16,947 bases of DNA, taken from contig CAAGIW010000021.1 in NCBI GenBank assembly GCA_900770025.1, positions 1 through 16,947 on the forward strand. The letters are read 5' to 3'. Positions 5,947-13,801 of this stretch are shown here, piece after piece (positions within the stretch are counted from its first letter, which is position 1; every line of letters begins with the position of its first letter). The notes under the pieces are model-generated. The model worked only from the letters and a program-made list of their open reading frames with translations. It searched no databases and was not told where the DNA came from. The translations under genes were made by a program, and so were the position numbers. This DNA is from an uncultured Prevotella sp. (GTDB lineage Bacteria; Bacteroidota; Bacteroidia; Bacteroidales; Bacteroidaceae).

Positions 5947-8454
5947 TTACACACCGTTCTTGTTCTTGTATTCCGTAGGCGTAACGCCCATGCTTTGCCG
6001 GAAGGTTCTACTGAAGTATTTGGGATCGGCAAAGCCACATTGGAAGGCCACTTCGCTCACGGTGAGCGAGGAGCCCTGCAGCAGTTGGCAGGCCTTGCGA
6101 ATGCGTGCCTGGCGCAGAAACTCACCAGGGGTCACACCCATCAAGGTCTTCATCTTGCGCTGCAACACCGAACGGCTCATGGCGGCTGCCTCAGACATCT
6201 GCACCACACTCATCTCGGCATCTGCCAAATGTTCCTCCACATAGGCCGTGACACGCTGCATCATGCGGTGGTCGGCATCACTCACGCGCACGGCATCCGC
6301 CTCTTCGTGGGGCACCACCATCTGCTGGGGCATGGGCGAAGGTTCGCTGTCCACGCTGCCGAGCAGTGCCAAATAGGCGTTGAGGGTGTCGCGCTGACGC
6401 TGCTTGATGCGCCTTATATAATATATAATGTACGCACACGAGGCAAGGAAGAGGGCCATGAGCACTATCCACAGCAGGGTGGCATAGCCCGTTTCCCAGA
6501 AAGTGGGCGGCACAAGGATGACCAGTGTGCGCAGATTGTTTGCCCACCTGCCACTCACATCGGTGGAGCGCACCTGCAGGATATAGGTGCCGGGCTGCAA
6601 ATTGAGCAGCGTGACCGAACGGTTGTGGCCGATATGGTTCCACGGTGTGTGCTCGTTCTTATACAGGCGATAGGCATAGTCGATGTGCTTGGATGCGGCA
6701 AAGTCGAGCGCGGCAAACCCTACCGACACACTGCGCCGGCGGGGATAGAGGGTGATGGTGTCGGCATAGGCCAAATCCACCGACGGATGCTCATCTTGCA
6801 CTGTGATATCGGTGAGTGCCAAGGGCGGCACATACACGCCCGAACGGAGCTGGGCCAAGGGGATGGCCAAGGCATCGCTCTGCAATCCTAACAGCACACT
6901 GCTGTCGGGCAGGCACACCGGTGTGGCATCAGAGAAGCGCAGACCGTGATGGAAAAAGGAGTGACCAAAGGAATGGCAGTTGCCCGTTTGGGGTTGCAGC
7001 AGACTGACGCCATTGCTGCACACCACCAAGAGCACACTGTCTATGGGTATGGCTGAGTGCACCACATCAGACATCAGTCCCTGTCGCGAGGTGATGTGGC
7101 GGAAATTCCACTGCTTGGCCTCGGCTTTGGGGGTGAGCACCTGGTTGATGCCACCGCTCTCGGTACACACATAGAGTCGGTGACGGCTGTCTTCTGCCAC
7201 CTGCATCACGGCACTGCAACTGAGACTGGACTCCCTTTTGGCCTCGCGCACATGGCGCTGGAAGGCAATGTGCTGTATATCTTTGGTGCCATAGAGATTG
7301 GCCACCAACAGTCCGTCGGTGGTGGAAACGAGCAGCATTCCCCCATAACTGATGTGCAGATGGCGGGCCCGCTGGCACACACTGGTGGGATAGCGCCACA
7401 ATCCCCTGCCAGGCGAAAGCACCGTGGGCCTGTTTGCCAAGGGATTCACCACACAGTGCACCCCCTGCTCTATCGTTGCCACCCACAGGCGCTGCTCCCT
7501 GTCGCACAGCATGTAATAGGCGCTGCACTGGCTCAGGGCGGTGATGGGGGTGAGTTGGTAGCGCGAGGACGACAATCGCTTCATTCGCCACACGCCACCC
7601 GGCTTGCCTCCCACGTAATACACGCTGTCAGAGACCTGGGTGATGCAGAACACGGGGAAGCGGAAGGGCACCTCGGTTGGCCTCAGCACGCCGTTGGCAT
7701 CCACATATCCCAAGGGATTGCCCTGCATGTCGTAGAGGCGCAGCGTGGGGAGCATACGCCCCGAAAGCCACAGTTGCCGATGGGAATCCTGATACAGGGT
7801 GCGCACTTCGGTGGGTTTTGGCTGATGCCACGGACTGTCGGGATAAGAGAAGAACACGACATGATACACACATCCGCTGCCGATGAGCCACAGGTTGCCC
7901 TGCTCATCGGGCATACAATAGGTGAGAGGGCCCAAAGGATAGGGGGTGGCATAAGGTTGCTGCCGGCCATCGACCTTGCCACAGGTGATGGAACCATTGC
8001 GATGCACGGTCCACAGGGTGCCAAAGCCGTCGGCATACTGATAGGTATCGCGCGTGATGAGTGCCTGTCCGCGCCTGTTTTTCTCGCTCAAGAAGGGCAC
8101 CTCGGCAAACCTACAGGTGCGTATATCAAACTCGAAGAAGCGTTCATCCACCATGCAGCCTATATTGCCCGAGGGCAACATGAAGATATTGCGGAAGCGA
8201 TCGTTGGGCATGTCGCAGCCATCGCCCACCTCAGTCTTGAAGATGGTGAACGCCTGTCCGTCGAAACGGCACAGTCCATTCCAGGTGGCAATCCAGATGA
8301 AGCCCTGCCTGTCTTGTATTATTTTGGTGATATGCGACGAAGGCAGTCCGTTGCTTTCATCATACCGGGTAATCTTGCATTCGGGCGATGCCCACAGGCG
8401 CAGGCACCACAAGCCGATGATACATAACAGGAGGGCACGTCTCGACATATCCAT
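5947..8454 (-). CDS. Transmembrane propeller/Y_Y_Y sensor fused directly to AraC-type regulator
   Basis: The 835-residue protein has a signal peptide (1-22) and a long periplasmic sensor of two-component regulator propeller repeats, beginning with GLPSSHITKIIQDRQGFIWI (about residue 35) and running to about 580. A Y_Y_Y domain follows (about 588-650, ending GRWANNLRTL), then one membrane helix (about 657-680) and, after a linker of only about 45 residues, an AraC-family HTH domain (about 726-835, SVVQMSEAAAMSRSVLQRK and VAFQCGFADPKYFSRTF). This is the layout of Bacteroides hybrid two-component systems, but HisKA, HATPase and receiver domains are missing. It probably senses a periplasmic ligand and regulates DNA from the membrane. 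It is the last gene of the minus-strand block, 27 bases after the glycosyltransferase. ATG codons at 8454 and 8448 are both possible starts. Confidence 0.87.
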   Translation of the reverse strand: MDMSRRALLLCIIGLWCLRLWASPECKITRYDESNGLPSSHITKIIQDRQGFIWIATWNGLCRFDGQAFTIFKTEVGDGCDMPNDRFRNIFMLPSGNIGCMVDERFFEFDIRTCRFAEVPFLSEKNRRGQALITRDTYQYADGFGTLWTVHRNGSITCGKVDGRQQPYATPYPLGPLTYCMPDEQGNLWLIGSGCVYHVVFFSYPDSPWHQPKPTEVRTLYQDSHRQLWLSGRMLPTLRLYDMQGNPLGYVDANGVLRPTEVPFRFPVFCITQVSDSVYYVGGKPGGVWRMKRLSSSRYQLTPITALSQCSAYYMLCDREQRLWVATIEQGVHCVVNPLANRPTVLSPGRGLWRYPTSVCQRARHLHISYGGMLLVSTTDGLLVANLYGTKDIQHIAFQRHVREAKRESSLSCSAVMQVAEDSRHRLYVCTESGGINQVLTPKAEAKQWNFRHITSRQGLMSDVVHSAIPIDSVLLVVCSNGVSLLQPQTGNCHSFGHSFFHHGLRFSDATPVCLPDSSVLLGLQSDALAIPLAQLRSGVYVPPLALTDITVQDEHPSVDLAYADTITLYPRRRSVSVGFAALDFAASKHIDYAYRLYKNEHTPWNHIGHNRSVTLLNLQPGTYILQVRSTDVSGRWANNLRTLVILVPPTFWETGYATLLWIVLMALFLASCAYIIYYIRRIKQRQRDTLNAYLALLGSVDSEPSPMPQQMVVPHEEADAVRVSDADHRMMQRVTAYVEEHLADAEMSVVQMSEAAAMSRSVLQRKMKTLMGVTPGEFLRQARIRKACQLLQGSSLTVSEVAFQCGFADPKYFSRTFRQSMGVTPTEYKNKNGV

Positions 8455-8481
8455 TCACTTCAGTTGAGCATTCTTTTCATG

Positions 8482-9426
8482 TCAGTTGAGCAGCTTTTCT
8501 GCAATGTTATACAAGGGCCGGCGCTTCACTTCGCGGTATATCTTGCCGATATACACCCCAATGACGCCCACGGCTATGAGCACGATGCCGCCCACCAACC
8601 AGATGCTAAGAATGAGCGATGACCAGCCGGGCACTGCCGTTCCGGCCACCAAGGCGTGTATCACGTAGATGCCGATGCACAGACTGACAAGCAGGAAGGC
8701 GATGCCTAAATAGATGATGCCGTAGATGGGCTTGACAGAGAAGGAGGTGATGCCATCGAGTGCCAGGTTGAGCATCTTGCCCAACGTGTATTTCGACTGT
8801 CCGGCGGTGCGCTCGCTAATCACATCATCCACCGTGGCGGTGCGCAGACCTATCATCGGTATCAGGCCACGCAGATACAGATTGCGCTCTTCATAGCCCG
8901 AGAGCATCTGCAGGGCCCGCCTGCTCATCAGGCGGAAGTCGGCATGGTTGAACACACATTCCACGCCCATCTTCTCCTGCATCTTATAGAAGGCCACGGC
9001 CGTGAGCCTCTTCATCAGCGGGTCGGCCTGCCTACTCACCTTCACTCCATACACTATGTCATAACCCTGCAGGTAATGGTCCACCATCTGCGGTATAGCA
9101 TTCAGGTCGTCTTGCAGGTCGGCATCAATGGTTATCACGGCATCTGCCATGTCCTTGGCGGTCATCATGCCCGCCATGATGGCATTCTGATGACCGCTGT
9201 TGCGTGCCAGACTGATGCCCTTGACGATGGGGTTTGCCTGGTGCATCCGCTCTATCATCTGCCAAGTGCTGTCCTTGCTGCCGTCGTTAACAAACAGCAC
9301 AAAACTCTCCTTGCTTATCTTTCCGGCAGCCATGAGCCGGCCAAACAGTTGTGTCAGTCGCTCCACCGAGGATTCAAGCACCTCTTCTTCGTTGTAGCAG
9401 GGCGACACGATAGCCAGTGTCATCAT
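8482..9426 (-). CDS. GT2 glycosyltransferase, DPM1/GtrB-like, with two C-terminal membrane helices
   Basis: The 314-residue protein has a GT-A family 2 domain with SPCYNEEE (8-15), VNDGSKDST (46-54), DADLQDD (101-107), the acceptor-side HADFRLMSR and the conserved RTAGQSKY (206-213). Two membrane helices follow at about 235-258 and 270-293, then a basic tail. This architecture is that of polyprenyl-phosphate glycosyltransferases (GtrB, ArnC, DPM1 relatives), which load a sugar onto undecaprenyl phosphate at the inner membrane. The sugar cannot be read from sequence. It begins 10 bases after the deacetylase stop codon, and ATG codons at 9426 and 9423 are adjacent. The pairing with a deacetylase recalls the arnC/arnD logic, but this deacetylase does not look like ArnD. 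Confidence 0.88.
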   Translation of the reverse strand: MMTLAIVSPCYNEEEVLESSVERLTQLFGRLMAAGKISKESFVLFVNDGSKDSTWQMIERMHQANPIVKGISLARNSGHQNAIMAGMMTAKDMADAVITIDADLQDDLNAIPQMVDHYLQGYDIVYGVKVSRQADPLMKRLTAVAFYKMQEKMGVECVFNHADFRLMSRRALQMLSGYEERNLYLRGLIPMIGLRTATVDDVISERTAGQSKYTLGKMLNLALDGITSFSVKPIYGIIYLGIAFLLVSLCIGIYVIHALVAGTAVPGWSSLILSIWLVGGIVLIAVGVIGVYIGKIYREVKRRPLYNIAEKLLN

Positions 9427-9436
9427 GTTAGTCTTG

Positions 9437-10249
9437 TTATATCTTTCGGGTTGCCAAGGTTAGTTCTTGTATCTTTTGGGTTGCAAAGTCGTGGTAAGTC
9501 ACAAACGAATGTCCCCTCTCTTTCAGCATCTTGATAAGGGTGTCGAGGCGGTTCACCATCTGCCGGCCGCTGTGATTGCGGATGATGAAGGGCATCTTGT
9601 ATTCCGGATGTTCCTTCAGGTCGAAGAATTCCCAGGGATGGAAGTAGGTAACGAAATAGCCGTCGTGGGCAATCACCCTGCGCACCAACAGGTGATAGAG
9701 CCACTGGGGCAGGTTGTGCAGGGCCAACCAGAACAGGGGGAAGCGCACCAAGGGGGTGACTGAGGCGGGTATCTGCAGCACTCCATCACGCATAAAACAG
9801 GTGCGTGGGGCGTTCAGGTGCATGTATCTGCCGGGGATAAAGGCGGGATTGAGCGAAGAATTGTACTGATAGCCCTGCTCCTTGATGGCACTGTTGCTCA
9901 CCGGAAACATGCGGGGCTGTCGATAACCATGCACGGTGCGCCCCGTGAGGCTCTCTATCACCTGCTTCGACTCCCTCACATCGCTCTCCTGCGGCTGCCA
10001 GTGGTCCACGCCATGACAGGCCACCTCGTGCCCCTCGTCCATGATTCGCCGCATCGTGTCGGGGGCATTCTTCACAAAGTTGGCCGTGCAGAAGAAGGTG
10101 GCTTTCACGCCATTGTCTTTCAAACAGTCGAGAATCCGGCGCGTGCCCTCTACCGACACTTCCATGCCTTGCTGCAATGAGAAAGGCACTCCATGCTCTT
10201 TGGGCACGTCGAACTCTTCGGTATCAAAACTCAACAGTATCATACGCAT
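9437..10249 (-). CDS. Polysaccharide deacetylase (NodB-like)
   Basis: The 270-residue product shows NodB-homology motifs: FDTEEFD (8-14) with the catalytic/metal Asp, HEVACHGVDH (74-83) with the metal ligands His79 and His83, GYRQPRMFPVS (108-118) and, toward the end, TYFHPWEF (201-208), which is seen in the DUF3473-linked polysaccharide deacetylases. It likely removes an acetyl group from an N-acetylated sugar. I start at 10249 (MRMILLSFDTEE); the ATG at 10243 is an alternative and would give the classic ATGA overlap with the aldo/keto reductase stop. The open frame continues upstream to 10870, but that part is antisense-like noise over the reductase gene. The C-terminus (ATQKIQEL...ATRKI) is encoded by an imperfect tandem duplication at about 9429-9488. 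Confidence 0.87.
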   Translation of the reverse strand: MRMILLSFDTEEFDVPKEHGVPFSLQQGMEVSVEGTRRILDCLKDNGVKATFFCTANFVKNAPDTMRRIMDEGHEVACHGVDHWQPQESDVRESKQVIESLTGRTVHGYRQPRMFPVSNSAIKEQGYQYNSSLNPAFIPGRYMHLNAPRTCFMRDGVLQIPASVTPLVRFPLFWLALHNLPQWLYHLLVRRVIAHDGYFVTYFHPWEFFDLKEHPEYKMPFIIRNHSGRQMVNRLDTLIKMLKERGHSFVTYHDFATQKIQELTLATRKI

Positions 10250-11184
10250 CTCAGATTCTTTTCCAACTGTGCCGTACTGCTGGCCCCCACCAGCACCGAA
10301 GTCACTCCCGGGTGCTGCAATATCCAGCGCAGGGCACTCTCGGCCAGGGTCATTCCCTGTGCCTGTGCCTCGGCATTGAGTTGCTTCAGGGTGTCGAGCA
10401 GTTGTGGGGTCAGCACCTCTTGCTTCAGAAATTTGCCGCGGGTCATCCTGCTGTGCTCGGGTATGCCGTTGAGATAACGGTCGGTGAGCAAGCCCTGTGC
10501 CAACGGAGAGAACGAGATGAAGCCCACGCCGCTGCTCACACACTCGTCGATGATGCCCTCTTCCACCGGTGCTTTGTCGAGCATGTTCAGCCGACCCTGA
10601 TATATCAACAGGGGCACATCGCGGGCCTGCAGGTAGGCAATGGCGGTGCGCAGTGCGTGCAGGGGCCAGCGAGAGATGCCCACATAGAGGGCCTTTCCCT
10701 GTCGCACCACATCCACCAAGGCCTGCAGCGTTTCCTCCAACGGCGTTTCGGGGTCGTAGCGGTGGCTGTAGAACAGATCCACATAGTCCAAATGCATGCG
10801 CCTCAAGCTCTGGTCCAGACTGGCCATGAGGTATTTTCGCGAGCCCCAGTTGCCATAAGGCCCGTCCCACATGTCGTAACCTGCCTTGGTAGAGATGAAC
10901 AGTTCGTCGCGATAGGGGCGGAAATCCTCGTCCATCAGTCGGCCCAAGGTCTCCTCGGCGCTGCCGTATGGAGGCCCATAGTTGTTGGCCAAGTCGAAGT
11001 GAGTGATGCCTTTGTCGAAGGCATAGCGCGCAATGGCCTTGCAGTTGGCATAGTCATCCACTGCGCCGAAGTTGTGCCAGAAGCCCAGACTCACCTTGGG
11101 CAGCAGCACTCCGCTACGCCCGCACCGCTCGTATTTCATGCCATTGCCATAGCGTGCGGCATCTGCTGTATATGTGTCCGTCAT
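10240..11184 (-). CDS. Aldo/keto reductase, L-glyceraldehyde 3-phosphate reductase-like, short C-terminus
   Basis: The 314-residue product closely resembles E. coli YghZ/Gpr: YERCGRSGVLLPKVSLGFWH, THFDLANNYGPPYGSAEE, ISTKAGYDMW and SLDQSLRRM are the family's hallmark stretches. The catalytic tetrad is complete: Asp64, Tyr69, Lys100 and His141. It should be a cytosolic NADPH-dependent reductase. It stops at QLEKNLRCV, whereas YghZ, as I recall it, continues about 25 residues into a final helix, so the 3' end looks truncated exactly where the deacetylase start overlaps it. I start at the ATG 11184; GTG at 11193 would add three residues. It follows the adhesin-like gene after 29 bases. The gene symbol is by similarity only. 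Confidence 0.85.
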   Translation of the reverse strand: MTDTYTADAARYGNGMKYERCGRSGVLLPKVSLGFWHNFGAVDDYANCKAIARYAFDKGITHFDLANNYGPPYGSAEETLGRLMDEDFRPYRDELFISTKAGYDMWDGPYGNWGSRKYLMASLDQSLRRMHLDYVDLFYSHRYDPETPLEETLQALVDVVRQGKALYVGISRWPLHALRTAIAYLQARDVPLLIYQGRLNMLDKAPVEEGIIDECVSSGVGFISFSPLAQGLLTDRYLNGIPEHSRMTRGKFLKQEVLTPQLLDTLKQLNAEAQAQGMTLAESALRWILQHPGVTSVLVGASSTAQLEKNLRCV

Positions 11185-11213
11185 GTTGCTCACGATAGAT
11201 AAGTAATATCCCG

Positions 11214-13553
11214 TTATTTCACCATCACCTTCTTCACCTCGGCACCTCTCTTTATCATGTAGATGCCGGCGGGAAGCTGCTTGCCAGAAGCCTGGTTGCC
11301 CTGAAGGGTGGTCACCTGCTTGCCGGTCAGGTCATACACGGCTGCACTGCTGCTGATGCCGCTGCCTGCTGCCACACTGCTGATGCCGTCGGTAGAACCT
11401 GCGGTGATGCCTCCGTAGAAGCCGAGGTTGTCAAGGATGAGCGCCTCGCCGTTGAGGGTCTTCACACGGATGGCCACATAGATGTCCTTGTCCTTGTACT
11501 TGGCCAAACTCACGCCGCGCACCTTGGTATAGATGTCTTCGCGCTCCACGCTCAGCACGTTATCGGTGTCCAACCAGTAGAAGTCGGCATCGGTGGAAAC
11601 CTGTATCTCATAGTCTTCCGGATAGGTGGCGTTGAACGAGTTGGCGTTCCAGGCGAAGAAGGCATCGTCGCCCGTCACCTTCATCACGGGCATCACCAGC
11701 CAGCGGTCGGCCTGGGTGTCGGTGGTGAACCATGTGTTGCAAGCCAGCACGTTCTCACCCAGCACGGCATGTTTGCTAATGTTGAAGAAGCCCCAGCCGT
11801 TGGCATTGAACTCAGAGCCTGCATCGGGATGGGCGATGGCCGTGTCTTTCACCAAGTAGCGGAACTCTGTGGGCAGCACCTTGTCTTCAAAGTCCCAGTA
11901 TTTCACGGGGGTTCCCAGCACGGTGATGGCCGCACGCAGGGTGTCGTTGGCCGCATTCATGTCCTTGTCGCAGGTCACGGCGATGGTCAGGGTGTGGCTG
12001 CCGGGCTCCACGGCACCGAGGATGCCCTCCATGGCCACGCTCTTGTATTCCTGTGCCTTCACGTCCACCTCCTGCGAAATCAGTTCCTTGTCGTCCACAA
12101 GCAGCTTCACGGTGCTCTTGGTGTCCACCAAACTCACGTTGCGCAGTTCAAACTTCACCGTGCGGTCGGCATCCGAGCGCACCACAGCCGAGGGATTGGT
12201 CAGGTTGGTAATCATCATGTCCACATCCTCCGAGGTCACCTTGTCGAAGGTAAGGTCGTCGATGGTGAGCCAGTTCTCGTCCTTGTCGCTGAAGGCATGG
12301 AAGCCGATGTAGATGGTTTGCGGCTTGTCGAAGTAGATGATGTTGATGCTCTCCAAGTACGGATCGCTGTAGAAGGGGGCATACTCCACTATCTTGTGGG
12401 TCATGGCCTGCGGTGTTTGTTCGCTACCATAATATACTGCAAACTTCTCGCCGTGGTTGTCGCTGCCCGAATACCAGAACTTGAGCACATGATAACCTGC
12501 CTCCACGCTGATGGGCTCCAGTATCACCCAGTCGTCGCCGGCGTTCTCCTTGTCATAGTTGTATGCCAAGCAGCCCATGCCTGTGCGTGCCATAGAGAAC
12601 CAACCCGAGGAGTAGTAAATCTCGAACTTGCCTTCGTCGTTGTTCAGATTGAAGCTCTTGAAGTCTTCGGTATAGTCTTCGGGTTCAAAGCCGCAGGCAT
12701 AGGGCACCGAGGCGGGGGCCTTGTGGCGCACCTGTGTGGTCAGGGTATCGTTGGTATGGTCAATGTCGTCCTCGTGCGAAGTGAACACCTGAAGAGTGTA
12801 TTGATGGCGGGGTATCGACAGATCCACTGGTGTCTTGAAGGTATAGGTCATTGATTCGTCCTGCTTCAGTGTCTGGTTCACGGTCTCCATCACGGCAGTG
12901 CCGCCGTCAGAGGCATAGCCCACGCTGAAACTGTTCACGTCGGCCATGCCCACGTTGCTCACCTTGATGCTCACCAGTTCATTGCCCAGGTTGTTGCCAC
13001 TGACGGGAGCTGTGATGGCCTCCAGCTTCAAGTCCACGGGATTGCTCACCTTGCACACCTCCACCGATATCAGATACAGGCGCCACCTGTCGGCCTGCGA
13101 GGTGCAGTGGAAGGCCAGATTCATCTTCTCGCCCGCCTTGGCGTCCACCAAAAAGTAGCCTCCCTGCTCCTTGTCCTTGATGTCCTGATAGGCATTCATC
13201 AGTATATTCACGGTCTCGGGGGTATGTCCCTGTCCGGTATAAACCTCCATGTTCTCGCCATAGTAACTGCCCTTATAGGTGTATTTCACCATCAGCGGTC
13301 CGTCTTCGGCGGGCGTAATGTCGGGCGAAATCAGCCAGTCATCGGCCTGCTTGGTGCTGCTGTAACTGTAGAACACCTTAGAGGGAGTGGCATCGGCACT
13401 GAACGACCATGTCTTATCGTCGCCGTTGCTGTCAATCACAGTCCATTGCTTGAACTCATCCTCCGTGTTAAACGAGGTCTTCCACAAGGTCTGCGCCACG
13501 CCCTGCAATGCAGCAAGTGCGCAGACGAGTATCAAAGTAAATGTTTTCTTCAT
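11214..13553 (-). CDS. Cleaved-adhesin (choice-of-anchor J) T9SS surface protein
   Basis: The 779-residue product has a signal peptide (1-21, MKKTFTLILVCALAALQGVA) and three choice-of-anchor J/cleaved-adhesin-like domains: about 22-170 (TSFNTEDEFKQWTVIDSNGD, QADDWLISPDI), about 285-445 (ACGFEPEDYTEDFKSFNLNN, GDDWVILEPI) and about 555-715 (WDFEDKVLPTEFRY, QADRWLVMPVM). CARDB-like segments with AAND/HTND motifs lie between them. The last about 45 residues (YDLTGKQV...LPAGIYMIKRG) form a T9SS type A sorting domain. Such domains occur in gingipain and haemagglutinin-type proteins and mediate carbohydrate or protein binding. I start at 13553, since the frame upstream to 13658 overlaps the promoter. 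It is the first gene of the minus-strand block. Confidence 0.87.
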   Translation of the reverse strand: MKKTFTLILVCALAALQGVAQTLWKTSFNTEDEFKQWTVIDSNGDDKTWSFSADATPSKVFYSYSSTKQADDWLISPDITPAEDGPLMVKYTYKGSYYGENMEVYTGQGHTPETVNILMNAYQDIKDKEQGGYFLVDAKAGEKMNLAFHCTSQADRWRLYLISVEVCKVSNPVDLKLEAITAPVSGNNLGNELVSIKVSNVGMADVNSFSVGYASDGGTAVMETVNQTLKQDESMTYTFKTPVDLSIPRHQYTLQVFTSHEDDIDHTNDTLTTQVRHKAPASVPYACGFEPEDYTEDFKSFNLNNDEGKFEIYYSSGWFSMARTGMGCLAYNYDKENAGDDWVILEPISVEAGYHVLKFWYSGSDNHGEKFAVYYGSEQTPQAMTHKIVEYAPFYSDPYLESINIIYFDKPQTIYIGFHAFSDKDENWLTIDDLTFDKVTSEDVDMMITNLTNPSAVVRSDADRTVKFELRNVSLVDTKSTVKLLVDDKELISQEVDVKAQEYKSVAMEGILGAVEPGSHTLTIAVTCDKDMNAANDTLRAAITVLGTPVKYWDFEDKVLPTEFRYLVKDTAIAHPDAGSEFNANGWGFFNISKHAVLGENVLACNTWFTTDTQADRWLVMPVMKVTGDDAFFAWNANSFNATYPEDYEIQVSTDADFYWLDTDNVLSVEREDIYTKVRGVSLAKYKDKDIYVAIRVKTLNGEALILDNLGFYGGITAGSTDGISSVAAGSGISSSAAVYDLTGKQVTTLQGNQASGKQLPAGIYMIKRGAEVKKVMVK

Positions 13554-13590
13554 ACGCTGTTGCGGTTTGATTTTGATGCTAATAATGACA

Positions 13591-13621
13591 CAAAGATATA
13601 CAAAATGTTTGAAAACACGAA
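13591..13621 (-). promoter_or_regulatory. Promoter of the adhesin-led gene block
   Basis: On the minus strand TTCG (13621-13618, consensus TTTG), 19 bases, then TATCTTTG (13598-13591), an exact TAnnTTTG. Predicted start near 13585, about 30 bases before the ATG at 13553. No terminator is evident until the end of the fifth gene at 5947, so this promoter may serve the whole block. Confidence 0.65.
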
Positions 13622-13643
13622 GTTTTGATGGAAATAATGCAGG
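13622..13643 (+). repeat. 22-bp direct repeat, left copy
   Basis: The block from GTTTTGATGG to AATGCAGG is repeated exactly at 15398-15419. The two copies bracket the 123-bp repeat and the ATPase gene. This copy lies just upstream of the -33 position of the adhesin-gene promoter. Confidence 0.85.
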
Positions 13644-13673
13644 AAAGCCCCATACCACAGTCCACTTTTTTCA

Positions 13674-13801
13674 CCTGCGCGGCTGGCTTGTTGTCCCTTT
13701 TTTTACTCGCTTTCGGTTGCCCCAAACTATTCATGCTGCCGTGATAAAATCTTCGATGAACAGACAGACGACAGAGGTCAATTTGCAAAACGCACCGTTT
13801 T
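13674..13801 (-). repeat. Tail repeat copy 1 with a single 22-bp-family palindrome
   Basis: Bases 13674-13796 match 16745-16867 at 119 of 123 positions with no gaps. Read on the minus strand it starts with one palindrome AAAACG-GTG-CGTTTT (13801-13787), directly after the ATPase stop codon, then contains a stem CTGTTCAT/ATGAATAG and a second stem TTTGG/CCGAA, and ends in an A-rich run. Two of the four differences from the other copy fall in these stems, and both keep pairing as G-U on the minus strand. Open frames through the block are considered non-coding. Confidence 0.88.

Noticed and set aside
7057..8427. 456-residue plus-strand open frame opposite the regulator
   Set aside because: Histidine/glycine/alanine-rich antisense shadow of a GC-rich gene whose own frame has clear propeller and AraC domains.
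10250..10870. N-terminal extension of about 200 residues on the deacetylase
   Set aside because: The extension overlaps the aldo/keto reductase in another frame, has no recognisable domain, and the NodB motif starts right at the ATG at 10249.
10177..11202. 341-residue plus-strand open frame opposite the aldo/keto reductase
   Set aside because: Antisense shadow; the opposite strand carries a complete reductase catalytic tetrad.
11769..12854. 361-residue plus-strand open frame opposite the adhesin gene
   Set aside because: Valine/histidine/glycine-rich antisense shadow; the minus strand shows a signal peptide, three repeated domains and a sorting tail.
13554..13658. 35-residue extension upstream of the adhesin signal peptide
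   Set aside because: It would cover the promoter at 13591-13621 and part of the 22-bp repeat, and would bury the signal peptide.
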